DNA of 64,000 nt from Austropuccinia psidii. Lineage: Eukaryota; Basidiomycota; Pucciniomycetes; Pucciniales; Sphaerophragmiaceae. The stretch's first letter is position 1, and every line of letters starts with the position of its first letter. The stretch spans positions 70,531,991 to 70,595,990 of the forward strand of contig JALGQZ010000001.1 of the NCBI GenBank assembly GCA_023105745.1, read 5' to 3'. Positions 11,571 to 24,900 of this stretch are shown here, one piece after another. The position numbers were made by a program, and so were the translations under genes. Below the pieces are notes generated by a model that had not been told where the DNA came from, did not search any database, and saw only the letters and a program-made list of their open reading frames with translations.

Positions 11571-11804
11571 TTATAAAAAGAGGTGCTCACCTTCAGAGTC
11601 TTGAATGGTGGGTCCTGGAAAGTCTAATTTCTTAGCTTTCTTTCTTTTGGTGATAACTGGTGTTGGAGAACTTTGACAAGTTTCTTCCACCAACCTCTCA
11701 ACAGTAGCTTGGTTATCTTCTGTTGGGTTATCTTCAAACACTAAAAAAGACAAATAAATATAAGTCTTTATATAAGAAGTGTTATTTTTGGCAAGATATG
11801 GCAA
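11571..11804 (-). other. Upstream 77-codon open frame in the Ty3 leader, possible first exon
   Basis: This frame lies between the 5' LTR and gag-pol. It ends in GACTCTGAAG followed by GTGAGC, a plausible 5' splice site. The nearest AG acceptor downstream (ACCAG near 11504) is just inside the gag-pol frame, so splicing would bypass ATG 11514. The peptide end is Lys/Arg-rich (ITKRKKAKKLDFPGPTIQDS). The leader 11805-12202 is AT-rich with no other gene. Confidence 0.3.
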
Positions 11805-12202
11805 TTTTCCACGTAGAAATTGCTTTATATCTTAAAAAATTGAAATAAAATAAAGAAATGAATAAAAAATGAATAAAAATAACTTTTTTTATTGGTTTTT
11901 AATATTTTTTAATATTTTTTATGTATTTTTTATTTTTTAAAGAATAAAATAAAAAAGAATATGATTCTTATAAAATTAAATTATAATAAAATTATTTTTA
12001 ATCACTAGAGTCACTCAAAGAAAGTTCTTGCAAGTCTAAGGATGTGAAAAACCACGTGTAAGACAGTACAATTGCTTTCCAAATGCCTCAATAGCTTTTA
12101 AAATCAATAAAATATAAAATTATTATATAATTTATGATTATAAATATAATTTATTATTGGATAAACCCAAATAGAATCTTTTTAAAGGTCTTTTAAGTAA
12201 AT

Positions 12203-12220
12203 ATCACGGCCAGGCCCCCA
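12203..12220 (-). promoter_or_regulatory. Primer-binding site of the Ty3 element
   Basis: Two bases inside the 5' LTR, the minus strand reads TGGGGGCCTGGCCGTGAT. It starts TGG, as expected for pairing with a tRNA 3'-CCA end, and is GC-rich in AT-rich surroundings. I cannot name the tRNA. Confidence 0.6.
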
Positions 12221-12222
12221 AA

Positions 12223-14226
12223 TGTAAGGTTTGACTATGAAACAATAAGTAAAATTACTAATTTATTACTTATTGTACTCTGAATGTCCTTATAAATTGA
12301 GTAAATAAGATTAAAAATATAATAATAATAAATAATTATTATTATTATGGCGTAAAATAATTATATTATTAAATAAATATAATAATATAATATAATAAAT
12401 AAATATATTAATATAAAATAATTAATATATTAAAAAGCTCTTTATTATTGTTACCAACAAATAATAAAGGCGTAAAAAATTGTTTTTTATTAATAAAAAA
12501 CAATTAATAACAATAATATTACTAATATTAAAGTTATGAATTAATATAAATACTATTTATATTAATTAAAGAGTTATTAAGAGAGTAATAATAGAGAAAT
12601 TATTATAATAAGAGAGAATAACCTACTTTTAACACTTAATATAATAATTTTGAAGTATTTTACGCCAAAAAATATAAATACAACTTTTTCAAATTGTATT
12701 TACAATAAAAATAAAGAAAATTACAAATTATTCTGGATTTTTACGTGGAAATGAGTTTTAGAGAGATTTTTAACAAAAACAATTAAATAAATGATTTAAT
12801 CACGTCAAAATAGATGATTATAGCAAGGTGGTCTTTGGTCTTTAATAATATAATGCTTTTATATATAAAGAATAAAGAAAATTACCTTTTGATTTAATTG
12901 ATTTAATGTTTTTGATGCATCTGAGGGGAAAATAGAGTAAAAAGAGCTCTATTTATAGTAAATACCTCCCTCCTAGAGTCCAACAGGCTTCTAGTAGACG
13001 TGTACTGATCATATCCACTGGAATTGATCAATATTTTAAGGTTTGAGGGTGATTACATCATGATCAAACCATCTTACATCATTATTGCACCATTATTTAA
13101 AATTATCACTGTAACTTTAAGTTTGATGACATCAGAGGCTTGGCAGAACCCCAAATTTCGTGGATTTTATTAGTTTTAATCATAAACTAATAGTATTCAC
13201 CAATTTTATCACTCTTGTGACTGTTAAACTTAATTTAAGGTTACAGTAGGTGATCATAACTGCTCAATTTAAGCTCAAACTTTGATCTTCAATAACTTTT
13301 AAGATTTACACGCTACAGCAATTCAGAGAGTGAATTCTGATAGCCTGGCATAACCTTATTATGCTGCCAAGAGCTTATCATTACATCATCAAAACTCTAA
13401 TTTTGATGATTTTTCTTGTAACTCACCTTTTCTGTCGAAATTCAATATTTTAAACTTCAAACCTTGATTTCAGGGGGTTATACCCTGAATTTAATAATAA
13501 AAATTACATCATTCTTCACGAATGAACTAGTAGAATCCAACTGTATACTTTTTTTTAAGTTTGGACCACTTTCACAACAAAGTGGTCAACAGCTCTGTTG
13601 ATTTTTATCAATATTTCATCATAGGTTTTAACCTTGTTTATAATTTGTAAAATAAAGTTCATTTCTGTGTTCTTACAGTAATTACGTGGTAACTTTATTT
13701 TTGGTTCATCATTCTATCATGTATAGTTTAGAAGATATTAGCTATGATCCTTGAATATATGCGTTGACCAAAAAAGTGCATATATTCAGGATAATTCCTT
13801 AAGTATTGACTTTGAGAATTAGCTTATTAATTGTTTTATGTGTGGATTTCTATGGGGAATCCACTGGTACAATTTATTTCACATGTTGTTTCATTGGGTT
13901 CCGAGATAAATAGGATTTTATGGTTTTTATAAGGTATTATACCTTATAATTCATTAAATATTGACTTCACAGATATGCCATAAAAATGGTATATGTGTAT
14001 TTTTCCATGAGGAATCCAATGGTATAATTTATTTTACATGTTTATTCATTGGGTTTTAAGTTAAACCAATTTTTGTGTTAATTTATGGTATTTTTTGTAT
14101 ATTTAAGTAATTAATTTTAATGTATAATTATTCTAAGTAATTTTAGTATAATTATATTAAAGGTATAATTATTCTTAATCTTTTTGTGACCTTATTGGGT
14201 ATGTGGTCATATCTCAAAGGCTCACA
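12223..14226 (-). repeat. 5' LTR of the Ty3 element
   Basis: This LTR is 2004 bp with the same TG..CA ends as the other, and it drives the minus-strand element. GTCCT follows at 14227-14231. Confidence 0.95.
12949..12957 (-). promoter_or_regulatory. Candidate TATA box in the 5' LTR
   Basis: TATAAATAG on the minus strand (also at 4319-4327 in the other LTR) would place the transcript start about 25-30 bases on, near 12.92 kb. That leaves a long U3 of about 1.3 kb and an R-U5 of about 0.7 kb. Confidence 0.45.
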
Positions 14227-14231
14227 GTCCT
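14227..14231. repeat. Target-site duplication of the Ty3 element (right)
   Basis: GTCCT matches 3571-3575 and immediately follows the LTR end CTCACA. Confidence 0.9.
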
Positions 14232-14979
14232 GCTGACATGAACTAACTTTCTCATTATTTGATTTTCATTTTTATCAATTGTTTTGTAGGCATGGAATAT
14301 TCTTAAGAGTATCATTATTGAAATGTAATTCCAATATATCAAAATTCATTCCTCTTTTAGCTTTAAGAAAATATCCTCTTCCTTCCCTGATTATCAAAAT
14401 CATTCTAATGATGCCGTAGTTAGAAATAAGCTAAATATAGAATATCATGAGGATAATAATACCCTTTTAAATAATAAAAGAACTATAAATTTTACCCAAA
14501 TAACTAATATTGATAATAAAAAGCAAATATTCTTAGAACTTGGTCATTCAAAACATTTTCTATAAGAGCTTTTTAAGAATCTAAATTTACAATAAAGATG
14601 ATAATTTCACTTGGTTAAGAATCCCAGAAATAAACACTCTTTCACACCCTTACATCCTTATTGAGAAACCCTATAAGCAATTATTACCTGTTTTTATCCA
14701 TGAAATAACACCATTTGATGATCCTGGTCAAACCTTTCATTTCTTAAAAGAACTTATAGCTACATAAAAGCAATTATACAATAATAGAAAAGAAAGCAAA
14801 ATAAATCCAAAAATTTTAATTTGAATGATGAGAGAAATTTTCTCTTTTCCAGGATCTATTCCTGTAAATCTGCAGGTATTCAATATTTATTCACATTTAT
14901 CTTAATAATCACTAATTAGCTTAAAGTTTAGCCCATGGAAAAATTTAAAATGATAACTTTCAATGGATAAAACTTCAAT

Positions 14980-17900
14980 CACCATGAGAAAAATGGCTAC
15001 ACCTGACAGAAGGTGTTGCACTGTCAGGTGTTGCATTTGGAAATTAGCTTGGACCCTTCCTTTGAACTGGGTTGAACCCAGGATTCAAATGTTTGGTAGT
15101 ATTCCAAGTTATTCCAAGCCACTGGAATATTAGAGAATTTCAAAGATTTTCTTCCTTTTTTAATGGGATGGACTAGGTATACAGAAAAATAATAGGAAAA
15201 CTGTTTCCATTTGTCTTTTTATCTTAAAGAGATTATTCTGTTTGATAAGAATTTGAATCTAATAATATACTTTAAATTTAAATAATTCAATTTTTTTGAA
15301 GGCCAAAAGAGGTCAAAGAAAGTTTTACAAATGAATACATATTTTATCTTCATATATTTATTACTTATTATTACTTTAAAAAAATATGAATTCTTGTTTC
15401 TCCTTCAAAAAATATCCCCAAAATATAAAAATCAGCTTTTTCCAACTGGAGCCTCTTCTAAAGAAACTTGATTATTGGATATTCTTGTTTCAAATAGGGC
15501 TGAATTTCTGCAACCTCAGAAGAAAAGGATGAAAGCTTTGAAACTCCTTTCAATAGAATTATTTCCAAAAAAATATATAATATATATTTATATTTTATTT
15601 CTTTATTTGAATTTCTAGAATTTAAGTTTCATTTTCCTTTTTTTTCACTTTATGATCCTTTTTTATCCTAAATCAATTTCATAAAGTTTTCTTATTAAGG
15701 CCAAAATTTCTCTTTTTTAAGCAGGAAATGCCTCATCCTTTCTTGTTTAAGAGTATCATTTCTTAATTCGCAGGTAAACTAGTGGGATTTATTCATTACA
15801 GCATCTGAAACTTGAAGAAATTAAACAAAATAAGAAAGAATTATAGTACATGGCCTGTAAGTTCTGCTACAGTAAATTTGTCGATAATCGTCGACAAATT
15901 TACAATAGGACTTATTAAAGGGCCTGTACTGTGACAAATTAAATACTTGGAAATAATGCTACAGTAGCAGGCCTTAAAGATAATGCTACTGTAATCTAAA
16001 TTAAAATCAAAAGATGAAATTGAAATTGAAGGAAATTAAAATTCAAAAAAGGAACTTGTGAAAATTGAAAAAAAATCATAAAATAACAAAAAGTTGTGAA
16101 ATAATGAAAACAGCACATCACCAGAAAGAATTGGTTAAATAACCCAAAAGTGTCAATCGATAGAAATATATTTATTTAGAATGAAGGAAAGACAGTTCTT
16201 CTTATTTACTTTATTCAGAAAATATAGAGAAAAATCTTGATTTCAATAACAATAACAGAAAATTTAGCAGAGACTTTATAAAAAATTATATCCTCCATTT
16301 TTCAAGGAGATTATGTCATTCTATTTGAAATATCTTCTAAAAAAAGAATTTTTGAGATATTCTTTATTGTTTTTGTGTTTATGTTTTCTTCCAACAATCA
16401 AATTGAACATTATTTATGTTATAAAAATAGTTCGGCAGGAAAAATAAGAGTTTTTGCATTCAATATAGTGCTGATAAAGCTACTCCATAATGGGGATTAT
16501 TTAAGCTCTTCCAAGGGTGATGGGCCATTTCACTCAATATCTGAAATATATCCGCCAAAATAGCATGGGATTATGTAAGAAAATTATGAAATCTTGATTA
16601 AACTGTAAGCTTCTTCAAATATTGTCAAGATTCAGATTGATTATACTGAATTAATTTTTTGAAGATCAGGGGGTTTTTCCTTGACTTTAAAATAGACATA
16701 TTCTCAGATTTTTTTTCTATTTTCATTGATAAACAAATATGATTCAGTATTTGTTTTGATAATTAGTACATTCTTTGTAGAAAGAATTCAAATACGACTT
16801 TGAAAATTCCTGAAAAGACACATTTCACAAGTTTCTATCAAAAATTAAGATTGACTGGCTGAATTTCTTGAGAAATCCTTGATAATGAAACTAAACACTT
16901 GAGGGATACTTCAGACCATTTTTTGATTCTTATTGGAAACGGCTTTGAAATGATATTTTTTCCACTTCAAGCTCCATTCCCAAGAGGATAGACCTTATTT
17001 CTGTGGACTAAACCTTTGAAATATAAATTTAATAAATATTATAACCAATTTTTAAGGAGAAATACCAAAGAAAAACAAGATATTCTGTCATATTATCTTT
17101 CAAAGCACTTGAAAGAGATGCATATATGATTTTTTAATCCTTAATCTATGAACAGCTTATTATTATCAATTGATCATTATTTTAGCATTTATGAGCTTAT
17201 TTATTCAATTATAAATTTAAAAATCTCACAGGAGCTTTATAGATAAAATTTGAGAAATAGAGTTGTTGAAAAAACCTATCCATACAAATAATTGTTACTT
17301 AATATTATTTGAGGTTCTTATCATTTTGAATAAAGATAATTTTTTTTTTCTGATTTAGTAATAAATATTCAGTTTTTAATTATACCCATTGGCTATTGAA
17401 TTAATATATATTTTTCAATTCAATGATTGATAATAGAATAAAAATACGACCTTCATAAGTTTGAGGAAACTTCAATGTAGAGAAATTCAAAAACTCCTTT
17501 CTGCATTACTCCTGATAATATGAGTTTTTAATTATGTAGTATTTATAAATTCAAAAAGGTATGTCAAAATGATAAAAGCTATCAAATTTTCAAATTCATA
17601 TTAAATCTTAGATTTATGATTGCATGGAAAGCTCTCTATATAGCCCAATCATTAAAAATGTCTAACAGATGAATTGTAGTGAATTTAAACTTCAAAAAAC
17701 TATAGAATACAGTGAATACAATCAAAAAGAGATGATTTGAAAATTTCCATTGATACAATGATTCTATACAATCAAATAATTTATGAAAACAGTTGTTGGA
17801 CATATTGACAAATGAAGGCTACTTTTCCTAAAATCTTGAAAAAAATTGCATTATTTAAGTATCATTTAATTTCTTTATACATCTCTTCTAATTTCCTCAA

Positions 17901-18942
17901 AATAAAAAATCCAATGATATTAGTTTTGCATGTATTCCAGTAGAAAATTGAATCAAGATGATGATTTTAGAATTAATAATTTCTCCACAGAAATTTACAA
18001 ACTGAATCTAAATTGGTGTTAAGAGAGCAAAAATACAGTGCTTCACAAAATTTAAGAATATTATGGTTTTATTTTTATGAATATCTAAAATGATTTTATT
18101 AGGCCATGCCCTTTATATGAAGAGCAGAATGGCTTTTAGCTCAAAAAATGGAACAGTATAGTATTAAAATTCCCAATTCTAAGACTAAAAAGCCAATATT
18201 CTACTTTGAATATTTACTTGATCTAGCTATAAGCTGAAAAATGTCCTTTAGATCAGTTTATAGCTGAAAATAAGGGTTATGTCATTTAAAAATATACTAA
18301 ATTTTCATTTTCCCCTGCTTAAAATGACTTTATACCATAAATATACATAGCTTGTCCCAATTTTAACCAAAATGGTAGTCTCAAAAGAGAGAAAAAGGAA
18401 GGTATATATTGTTTCACCAAATACATTTTTCATAAAGTAAAACAATAAAATGGTATGGTATTTTTTTCAGGATGTTTATATGTTCAGACAGCCCAAAGTC
18501 CCCAAGACATTTTATCATTGATTATAAGCTTCTTTCAAACTTAAAATTTTACAATTTAAGTATTATTTATCTATGGGCTCCTATAATCTAGCTTGAAATA
18601 AAGGTCATGTTGAAAGTTTAATATATATGTAAAAATGATGAGGAAATCTCCAAAGGTTGAGTTCTCTGTAAATGAAATGATAAAACTTCATAAAAAATGT
18701 TTATACAAAGATATAAGGATAATTCTGTTAATAATATTTTGTTAAGTTCTTGAGCTTTCAAAATCCTGACCAAACACTGATATTGAGCCAAATCAATTGA
18801 GAATCTGTGGCTTAAATTTCTTCCAAAACTTCTATTTCTAAATTGAGCTTCTTACATATTTCCAACATGAAACCAATCTATCTCCCACGTCAAATTCCAA
18901 ATGCAACACCTGATGTCAGGTGTAGCCACTTTGCTCATGGTG
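14980..18942. mobile_element. Element A: non-coding DNA element with hairpin-bearing terminal inverted repeats
   Basis: The left end reads CACCATGAGAAAAATGGCTA; the right end, reversed, reads CACCATGAGCAAAGTGGCTA. Both continue into ACACCTGACA and TGTTGCATTTGG, so the inverted repeat is about 45-60 bp, with about 15 extra bases on the left. Inside each repeat the ACACCTGA..TCAGGTGT arms form a hairpin (11-bp arms on the left, 8-bp on the right). AAT flanks both ends (14977-14979, 18943-18945), a possible 3-bp target duplication. The interior is AT-rich, with no open frame beyond 62 codons and no recognisable domain, so the element must be moved in trans. It interrupts Tet-like copy 2. Confidence 0.7.
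15872..15903. repeat. Perfect 13-bp inverted repeat inside element A
   Basis: GTAAATTTGTCGA (15872-15884) and its exact reverse complement (15891-15903) flank TAATCG. CTACAGTA and TACTGTAA motifs recur within the next 120 bases (about 15865-15990). It could be a protein-binding palindrome or a remnant of a smaller foldback element. Confidence 0.6.
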
Positions 18943-19619
18943 AATATTATTACAGTCTTTTTTCTTCTTGAATTATTAATTTTTCTAGAATGGATGCAGA
19001 CAAAACTCAAGGGTTAATGGATGCTACTCAGCTTCCCAGTTCAAGCAATATAAAATTTACTTCTCATTAATCCAAGAAAAAACACAAATACTTTTCATAT
19101 TTTATTGTATCTCAAGCTGGTTTTGTCAATAAAACACATCAAGATCTCAATGATCTCAATGCATGAGCCTATGTTATATCTTCTTTCATACAAAAAATAA
19201 CTTTCAGCCCATCTCCACCATATTTTCCCCATCTGGAAATGGCTTGTAATTCCCCCAATTGGAAATGAAAATTTATTTTTCAAAAAAACCTGTAATAATG
19301 GAAATAATCTGGAATACCTCAAAAATTATTCATCACACGTCCAAGCCACATCCAGAAATTATCAACTATGGAGAAATTACTAACTTTGGGTACCTTTTAC
19401 AAATTGAAAGGAAATTATTCAATTTAATTAAAAGATTTTCAAAAATGAATCCTACTTAAGTCAAATAAAAAATATATGGAAAATAATATTGAAATGAACA
19501 GGATAAAAATAGGGTCAAAAGGAAAAATTCTAATTTTTTGAATTTTTTAATTGAAATGCACTTCAAGTCATAGTAATGAAATCTTCAAAATAAGAAATTG
19601 AGTAATATAAAGCTGAATA

Positions 19620-20620
19620 ACTGATTTTATTTCCATTCCGAATTCATTGGATTGATCTTTTCATGCATATTTACAATATATTTTTCATTTTATAGTTAAT
19701 ATTAATTTTCTACTTGTGCTCGGTCATCATCTTCATACATATCAAAAATTCATCTCCTATTTTTGCCAAAATATTATTTATAATTGAACAGAAAGTAACC
19801 CACATAACAAGTTTTTTTATCTCTCTATAATCCTTATTTTATTTAACATTTGCCTTTTAGAAAGAAATGGCCCTTTAAAATCCCTATGGCATGCTCTATT
19901 ATTACCCTTGATTTTTCTGAACCAAAATTGAATGACCTATTGTATTAATACTGTTCCACAACCCCCTTATAATCTGGAGAACCAAAATTTGAGATTGAAT
20001 ATTCTTAATCTGCTAGTAATTTCTGATCCTGGTAAAGAATTCCTTGTGGTTTTTTTGGATATTTTAATATGTTAATATACATTCCAATCATGAAGTGAGC
20101 CATTAAATCCAAAATTTAACGCAATTAACTGTTTTTTATATGAAAAAAATCCATATGAACATGGAATAACTCAAATTAAAACAATTATTCTAAATTAATT
20201 AAAATTTTGAAATAAAATATCATACCTCTTTTCATGATAAAAACAGGATTCACTATCTTTTGGGGGGTGTTGAGACAAAGGGATTAGACTCCGATCAATA
20301 AATACAATGCACCCTGGAAACCCTTCAGCCTGCATCACTTCTGAAATGTTGTTTTTAGTTCAAGTGTTAGAGAAAATATAATATTATGGTTTGACTTCAT
20401 TAATATGCAAATGAATCTTTCAGTTTAAAAGACAAAATTCCCCTGGCTAGCTCAAAGAAAAATTTGAATTTTCCCCAAATAAGACCTATTTCAACTTGAA
20501 CCTAACCTTGAAAGTTCTTCAGAAAATTTTATGGAAGGATCCTGTTGTTTTTTGTGAGGAATTTCAAAACATTCCATTGTGTTAACTTTGAATAAACAAT
20601 TGGAAAAATGAATAATATGT
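19620..20620 (-). pseudogene. HARBI1-type transposase pseudogene, copy 2
   Basis: Minus-strand homology to the copy 1 transposase starts near its C-terminus and fades in the N-terminal third, with many stops and small indels. Recognisable parts include the block around the third catalytic site, reading SRVIIEHAIGILKG with Glu (GAG) intact, and the Asp/Gly region near 20.28 kb (fragments of GFIDGSLIPLSQHPP). It faces Tet-like copy 2, as in copy 1. Confidence 0.75.
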
Positions 20621-20842
20621 GGGGTGACAAAGCTGCCAAAATTTATCATTCAGATTTTATGCAATTACCAAGATCTCCATGAAAAAGAATGCTTTTGATC
20701 AGGTTAAAAGCGGGGGTTGAGTACCTCAAGTCGTGGTAGTTGTACTTGAAAAGCCCAGGTTTGGTACCTCGAAATACAACACCTAAAGAGCTGTGGGATT
20801 TCCCAAATCCCAAAAGCTTAATTTGCAAATTTTACACCCCCC

Positions 20843-21959
20843 ACTATTCGGAACCCAAATTTCATTTAAAAACCATGGTTTTTCAATCTTAAACCAAATT
20901 ATCTTTTTGAAATGAATGTCCTGGTATTTTGATAAAATACAACTATTTTTGAAAATTCAGAAGTTATATATTTGAAAAAAGTTTGAAGCTAACTCAACCA
21001 AGGTTTCATTTTTAATAAATACAAAAAACAAATTCAAAAATTCAATAAAATAATATTAAAACTGTATCACCTTTTTCTGTTAAATACAGTATTTATAAGA
21101 ATATTTTTGCTTGTCTTTTGTATTCCAAAGAGCTCTTAATTTTTTTTTTAAAAACTAATGTCATCATTTTAAATTAAAAACTTCAACTTTTGGATATTTT
21201 CTAGCCAATTTTTTGAATTTAAATCCATTTTCATGAATTTTTAATATATGAATTCATCTAAAAAGATTATGCCAAATTTCTTCCTTTTTCTTTTTGAAGA
21301 AAAAATCAAAAAACCTGGAGACTTTTCCCATTGTTATTTTGGGGTTTTAAAGAAAAAAAATTCCAAAATAATTTCTCTTAACTATCTCAGTATAAAAAGA
21401 TATTATAAAGAGTTATTGTTTTACCAAAAATGAAAATTTACCCCAAAATACTGTACAAGAGATATTTAAGGCTACAAAAGAAGTATCTAAAAGAGAAATT
21501 CCAATTCTAATGAAATGAAAAAATAACTGAGGGCATCTAATACAAGAATAGGATCTCTAAGAATAAAATTAAAGAGAAAAAACACCCAAAAGTGACCAGG
21601 GTGAATTTGGAAACAAATTGACAAAGCTAACAGTCATGAAAGATGATTTAATTCACTTTTGAGGTGGTTAAAGAGAAAAATTATTATAATAATTTTTTTT
21701 ATGTGATTAAAAGATTTCACATGATTTGAATCTTTTATTGAGTTGCTTAACAGGGTTTAAACTAATTATAAAAGGAAAAGATTCTAGCATGAATAAAAAG
21801 AGGGTCAAGGAAGAAATTCTTTTATAGCCGCCAATTCTCTTCCCCCAAAAGTGAATTTTACTCTAATAATTTGTGAGAAGAACACTGAGCGCAAAAAATT
21901 AAATTGTGGAATAATTGAACCCTGGTTTAGACTAAAAAAGGATTTGTTTTAGACATTTC
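20843..21959. other. AT-rich interval without recognised genes
   Basis: A- and T-rich sequence with only short open frames (longest 61 codons) that show no domain. It may be older decayed repeat DNA. Confidence 0.5.
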
Positions 21960-24900
21960 TGCCATGAAGAAAAAGCTACCCCCACCAGAAGGGGTAGGAG
22001 GTCCAACCAAGGTCCAACATGCTTTTAACCTGAGTCCCAACGTTGGTTCTAACCTTGAATTCTTTTTTCCAGATGATTTCAGCAACAGATTTGGACATTA
22101 AGAATGTTACTCAATTGAAATAGAATATTATGGATTTTCAATGCTTTATGTTTGTCTCCTCGTTCATAGCATATCCACTATTAATTAATTAAAGAGGGTC
22201 TTGATTGGAAATACTTTCCAACAGGGAAAGAGACTTCCCTCATTAATTTCTGAAGAGAAAATATACATTAATTCAATTGGCCTTGCTAGTTGAATGAATA
22301 AACTCACTTCACATATTCCTAGAATTACAGAAGAATTACTCTTCAAATTTTTTTTGAATGAAAAACTTCAATTTATAAAAAGAATTTTTTATGAAACAAA
22401 ACATTTTCCAGCCAAATATTCTACCATATGGGTTTTGTTCTGCTCTTACATACTCCAAATTCCTCTAAAAAGCTATAATTCAAGGATTAAATATTTTCTT
22501 GATCAATACATAATTTCTTTTCTTATTACTCAGTAATATCCCATATTTATTTTGAAAAAAATATTTCCACAAGTGTTTTAAGCTTATCTCTAGCCATGTA
22601 TATTTTTAAATGAGGTGCAGTATTAATGATTTTGGATATTTTTACTCTTATTTTGACTATTGGGAATATTCATCTAAGTATATTATTACATCTGAATAGC
22701 TTTTTTCAATTTATTCAAAAAATTTCATTATAAAAGGTCTTTTACAATTCAAATATGCCTGGGGTGATAAGTTTTATCATCATTGAAATGAAGTACAATA
22801 GTACTTAGAAAATTAAATTGTGTTTTATTTCAAATTATTGATTTTTTGTTTTGAATACCTGATAATTATCCCAAATAAATCCATTTTATCACAAATTTTC
22901 TACATGTGAGCTTGCAAAGAATGCAAGGGTTCAGATTTTTCAATTTCAATTTCTGGTTCAAAATTCTTCAGCTTTTAGCTCAGTTAGCTATTTAAATAAT
23001 TCTTATTTTTTTTATTTCAAATTTTCATAGTAGTTGAAATATTATTTATCTTAAAACTTACTCTTAAAAAAGCTCAAATCATCATCATGAAGAATTTTGA
23101 TCAGAAGGGAAAATGTTTTTTATTCAAATTTCAATTTTTCTTTTGATTTGAATTCCTTTTGAGACTTCAATTTTTTAATTATTTGTTTGTTTTTCCTTAC
23201 ATATTTCTAATTATTTTATTTTTGATGATTAGAAAAGATTCAATTTTGGTTTTCAATTTTTTCACTTGTTTTTATTTTCCAGAATTGTGTTGAAATTTTT
23301 CCCACTCTCTTTGAGTCCTTTGACATGTTTGTGTTTCTTTTAGTCTATATTTCTTTAGTTATTTTAATAAAAGAATGTTTTCAATTTTTTTTGTTTCATT
23401 TTACCTATTTCTTCATTTTTTCAATTTTTGTTAATTTTCCTTTGTGAAATTATTGTTGTGAATTTATTTTTTTGAATTTTTTGGTTTTGTTTTTTTCCCT
23501 CTTTTTTTCAAATTTTGTAATGTTTCATTTTTGATTTTATTACTTTTATTTATTTTAATTTTTAATTTTTTTGTAATTTCATTTATTTTTTTGGTGTGAA
23601 AACACTCCATATCAGTGTCAAAACACTTATTCAGAATGTTTTCACCTCTCAAAAAAAGAAAAATTAGTAGAATTTAAAATGAAAAAATTCTCTAATTTAA
23701 AATTAAAAAGTCAAAAAAAGAAATTCAAACAATCATTAAAAAGGAAAAATTCAATACAAATAAAAAATAAAATAATTGAAATTGTAAAATTGTAAAATGA
23801 AAAAAAATGAAATGTAAGAAAAAATACCAGAAATTACACAAAAGCATCAAAATGGAAATTTTTGAAACAAACAATAAAATGAAGAATTCAAAAAAGGCTA
23901 AACATATTGAGAGAAATAAGAATTATAAGTCAAAAAATGAAGGAAAATTGTGTAAAAAAAGATCCAAAAATTAGAAATATCAATATTATTGCAATAATAT
24001 TAATTAAATATAGAAATTTTATGACCAAAAATCAGAATAACAGACAAGAAATCTTTTTCAATTAAGTCAAAATAAATTAAAAGCTGGTTGAAAATACCGT
24101 AGAAGCAGAAGGAAATTTTTTTATCTTGCAACTCGTACATATATCAAAAACCATTGATTTAAATGTAATAAATTCCTGTGAATCAAAATTTATATCAAAA
24201 AATCATAAGAAATAATTTAAAAAAGCTTAAATGCCAAAGATATTACTATTTTCAAAATGATTGACAATTTGATAAACAATCTTTCTTGAAAAGCTTGAGA
24301 TAAATGTTGAGTTTCAGTAATTTCAATGAATAAACTCAAACATACCATTAGTGGTTCTTGAATTAAGTAACTTATAATAATAATTAATTGTTTAATCATC
24401 CCTTATCCAACTTGTGTCCAACTTTACTACAATCTAGCCAGTGAACATGGGTTGGACAAAAGTTTGACCCAAATCTGAATGAAGGTAAAAATAATCTTCA
24501 TCCAAATCTCCAAAGAAACCAAAAAACAACCACAAAAAATATATAGGAGGCAGTTTCTAATATGATCACTTCTTGAGGAATAATTAACTTAATCAAATGA
24601 ACAGAGACTTTGAAAAAATACCACTTTATTTATCAATTTCCAAGAAAATTTTGAAGGACACTCCAATTTTGATTGATTTGGATATCTGAAGAGCTTATGT
24701 TAAGTACTTTTTATTGATAAAAAATTTTTTTACCAGAAAGAAACTCTTAAATAGGGAAATTTATGACAATATTCCCTTCTAAAAACTTTAAAAATTATCC
24801 ACTTCAAATATTCCTTTGATGAATGTTTTTGTGAGCCTCTTAAGCTATTTAGGAGAGTTATCACAATGGAATAATCATTTACACTGAGATGAATAGCCAA

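Larger units (their letters stand above)
3576..14226 (-). mobile_element. Complete Ty3/Gypsy-type LTR retrotransposon, young insertion
   Basis: The element is 10.65 kb with LTRs of 2022 and 2004 bp (TGTAAGG...CTCACA), a 5-bp target duplication GTCCT, a primer-binding site, a purine-rich tract and an open gag-pol frame. By eye the LTRs differ by about a dozen substitutions plus one 18-bp indel in an AT-rich stretch, so the insertion is recent. It lies about 40 bp beyond the right end of Harbinger copy 1 and just before the remnant of copy 2, so it separates two older elements. Confidence 0.95.
14323..19515 (+). pseudogene. Tet-like 2OG-Fe(II) oxygenase pseudogene, copy 2, split by element A
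   Basis: The first part (14323-14979) aligns with exon 1 of copy 1: RNKLNIEYHEDNN against RTKPNIEHHEDNN, and HPYILIEKPYKQLLPVFIHE against HPYILINKTSKPFLPVIIYE. The second part (18943-19515) aligns with exon 2, including VNKTHQDLNDLNA around the HxD metal site, and MEIIWNTSKIIHHTSKP around the distal His. Several stops break both parts. It keeps the base missing in copy 1 at the frameshift site (GGTTTTGTCAATAA against GGATTTTCAATAA), so it serves as the reference for that lesion. About 3.96 kb of foreign DNA separates the halves. Confidence 0.75.
14232..20842. mobile_element. PIF/Harbinger-like element, copy 2, decayed and interrupted
   Basis: It has the same convergent order as copy 1: a Tet-like gene on plus, then a transposase on minus. 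The right border region has GTGGGATTT-like motifs and ends TTTTACACCCCCC (about 20842), matching the GACACCCCC end of copy 1. The left part is missing: homology to copy 1 starts only at about its base 420, so the GC-rich hairpin leader is absent. Element A (14980-18942) is inserted in its Tet-like gene. Many stops and frameshifts show it is far older than copy 1. Confidence 0.75.
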
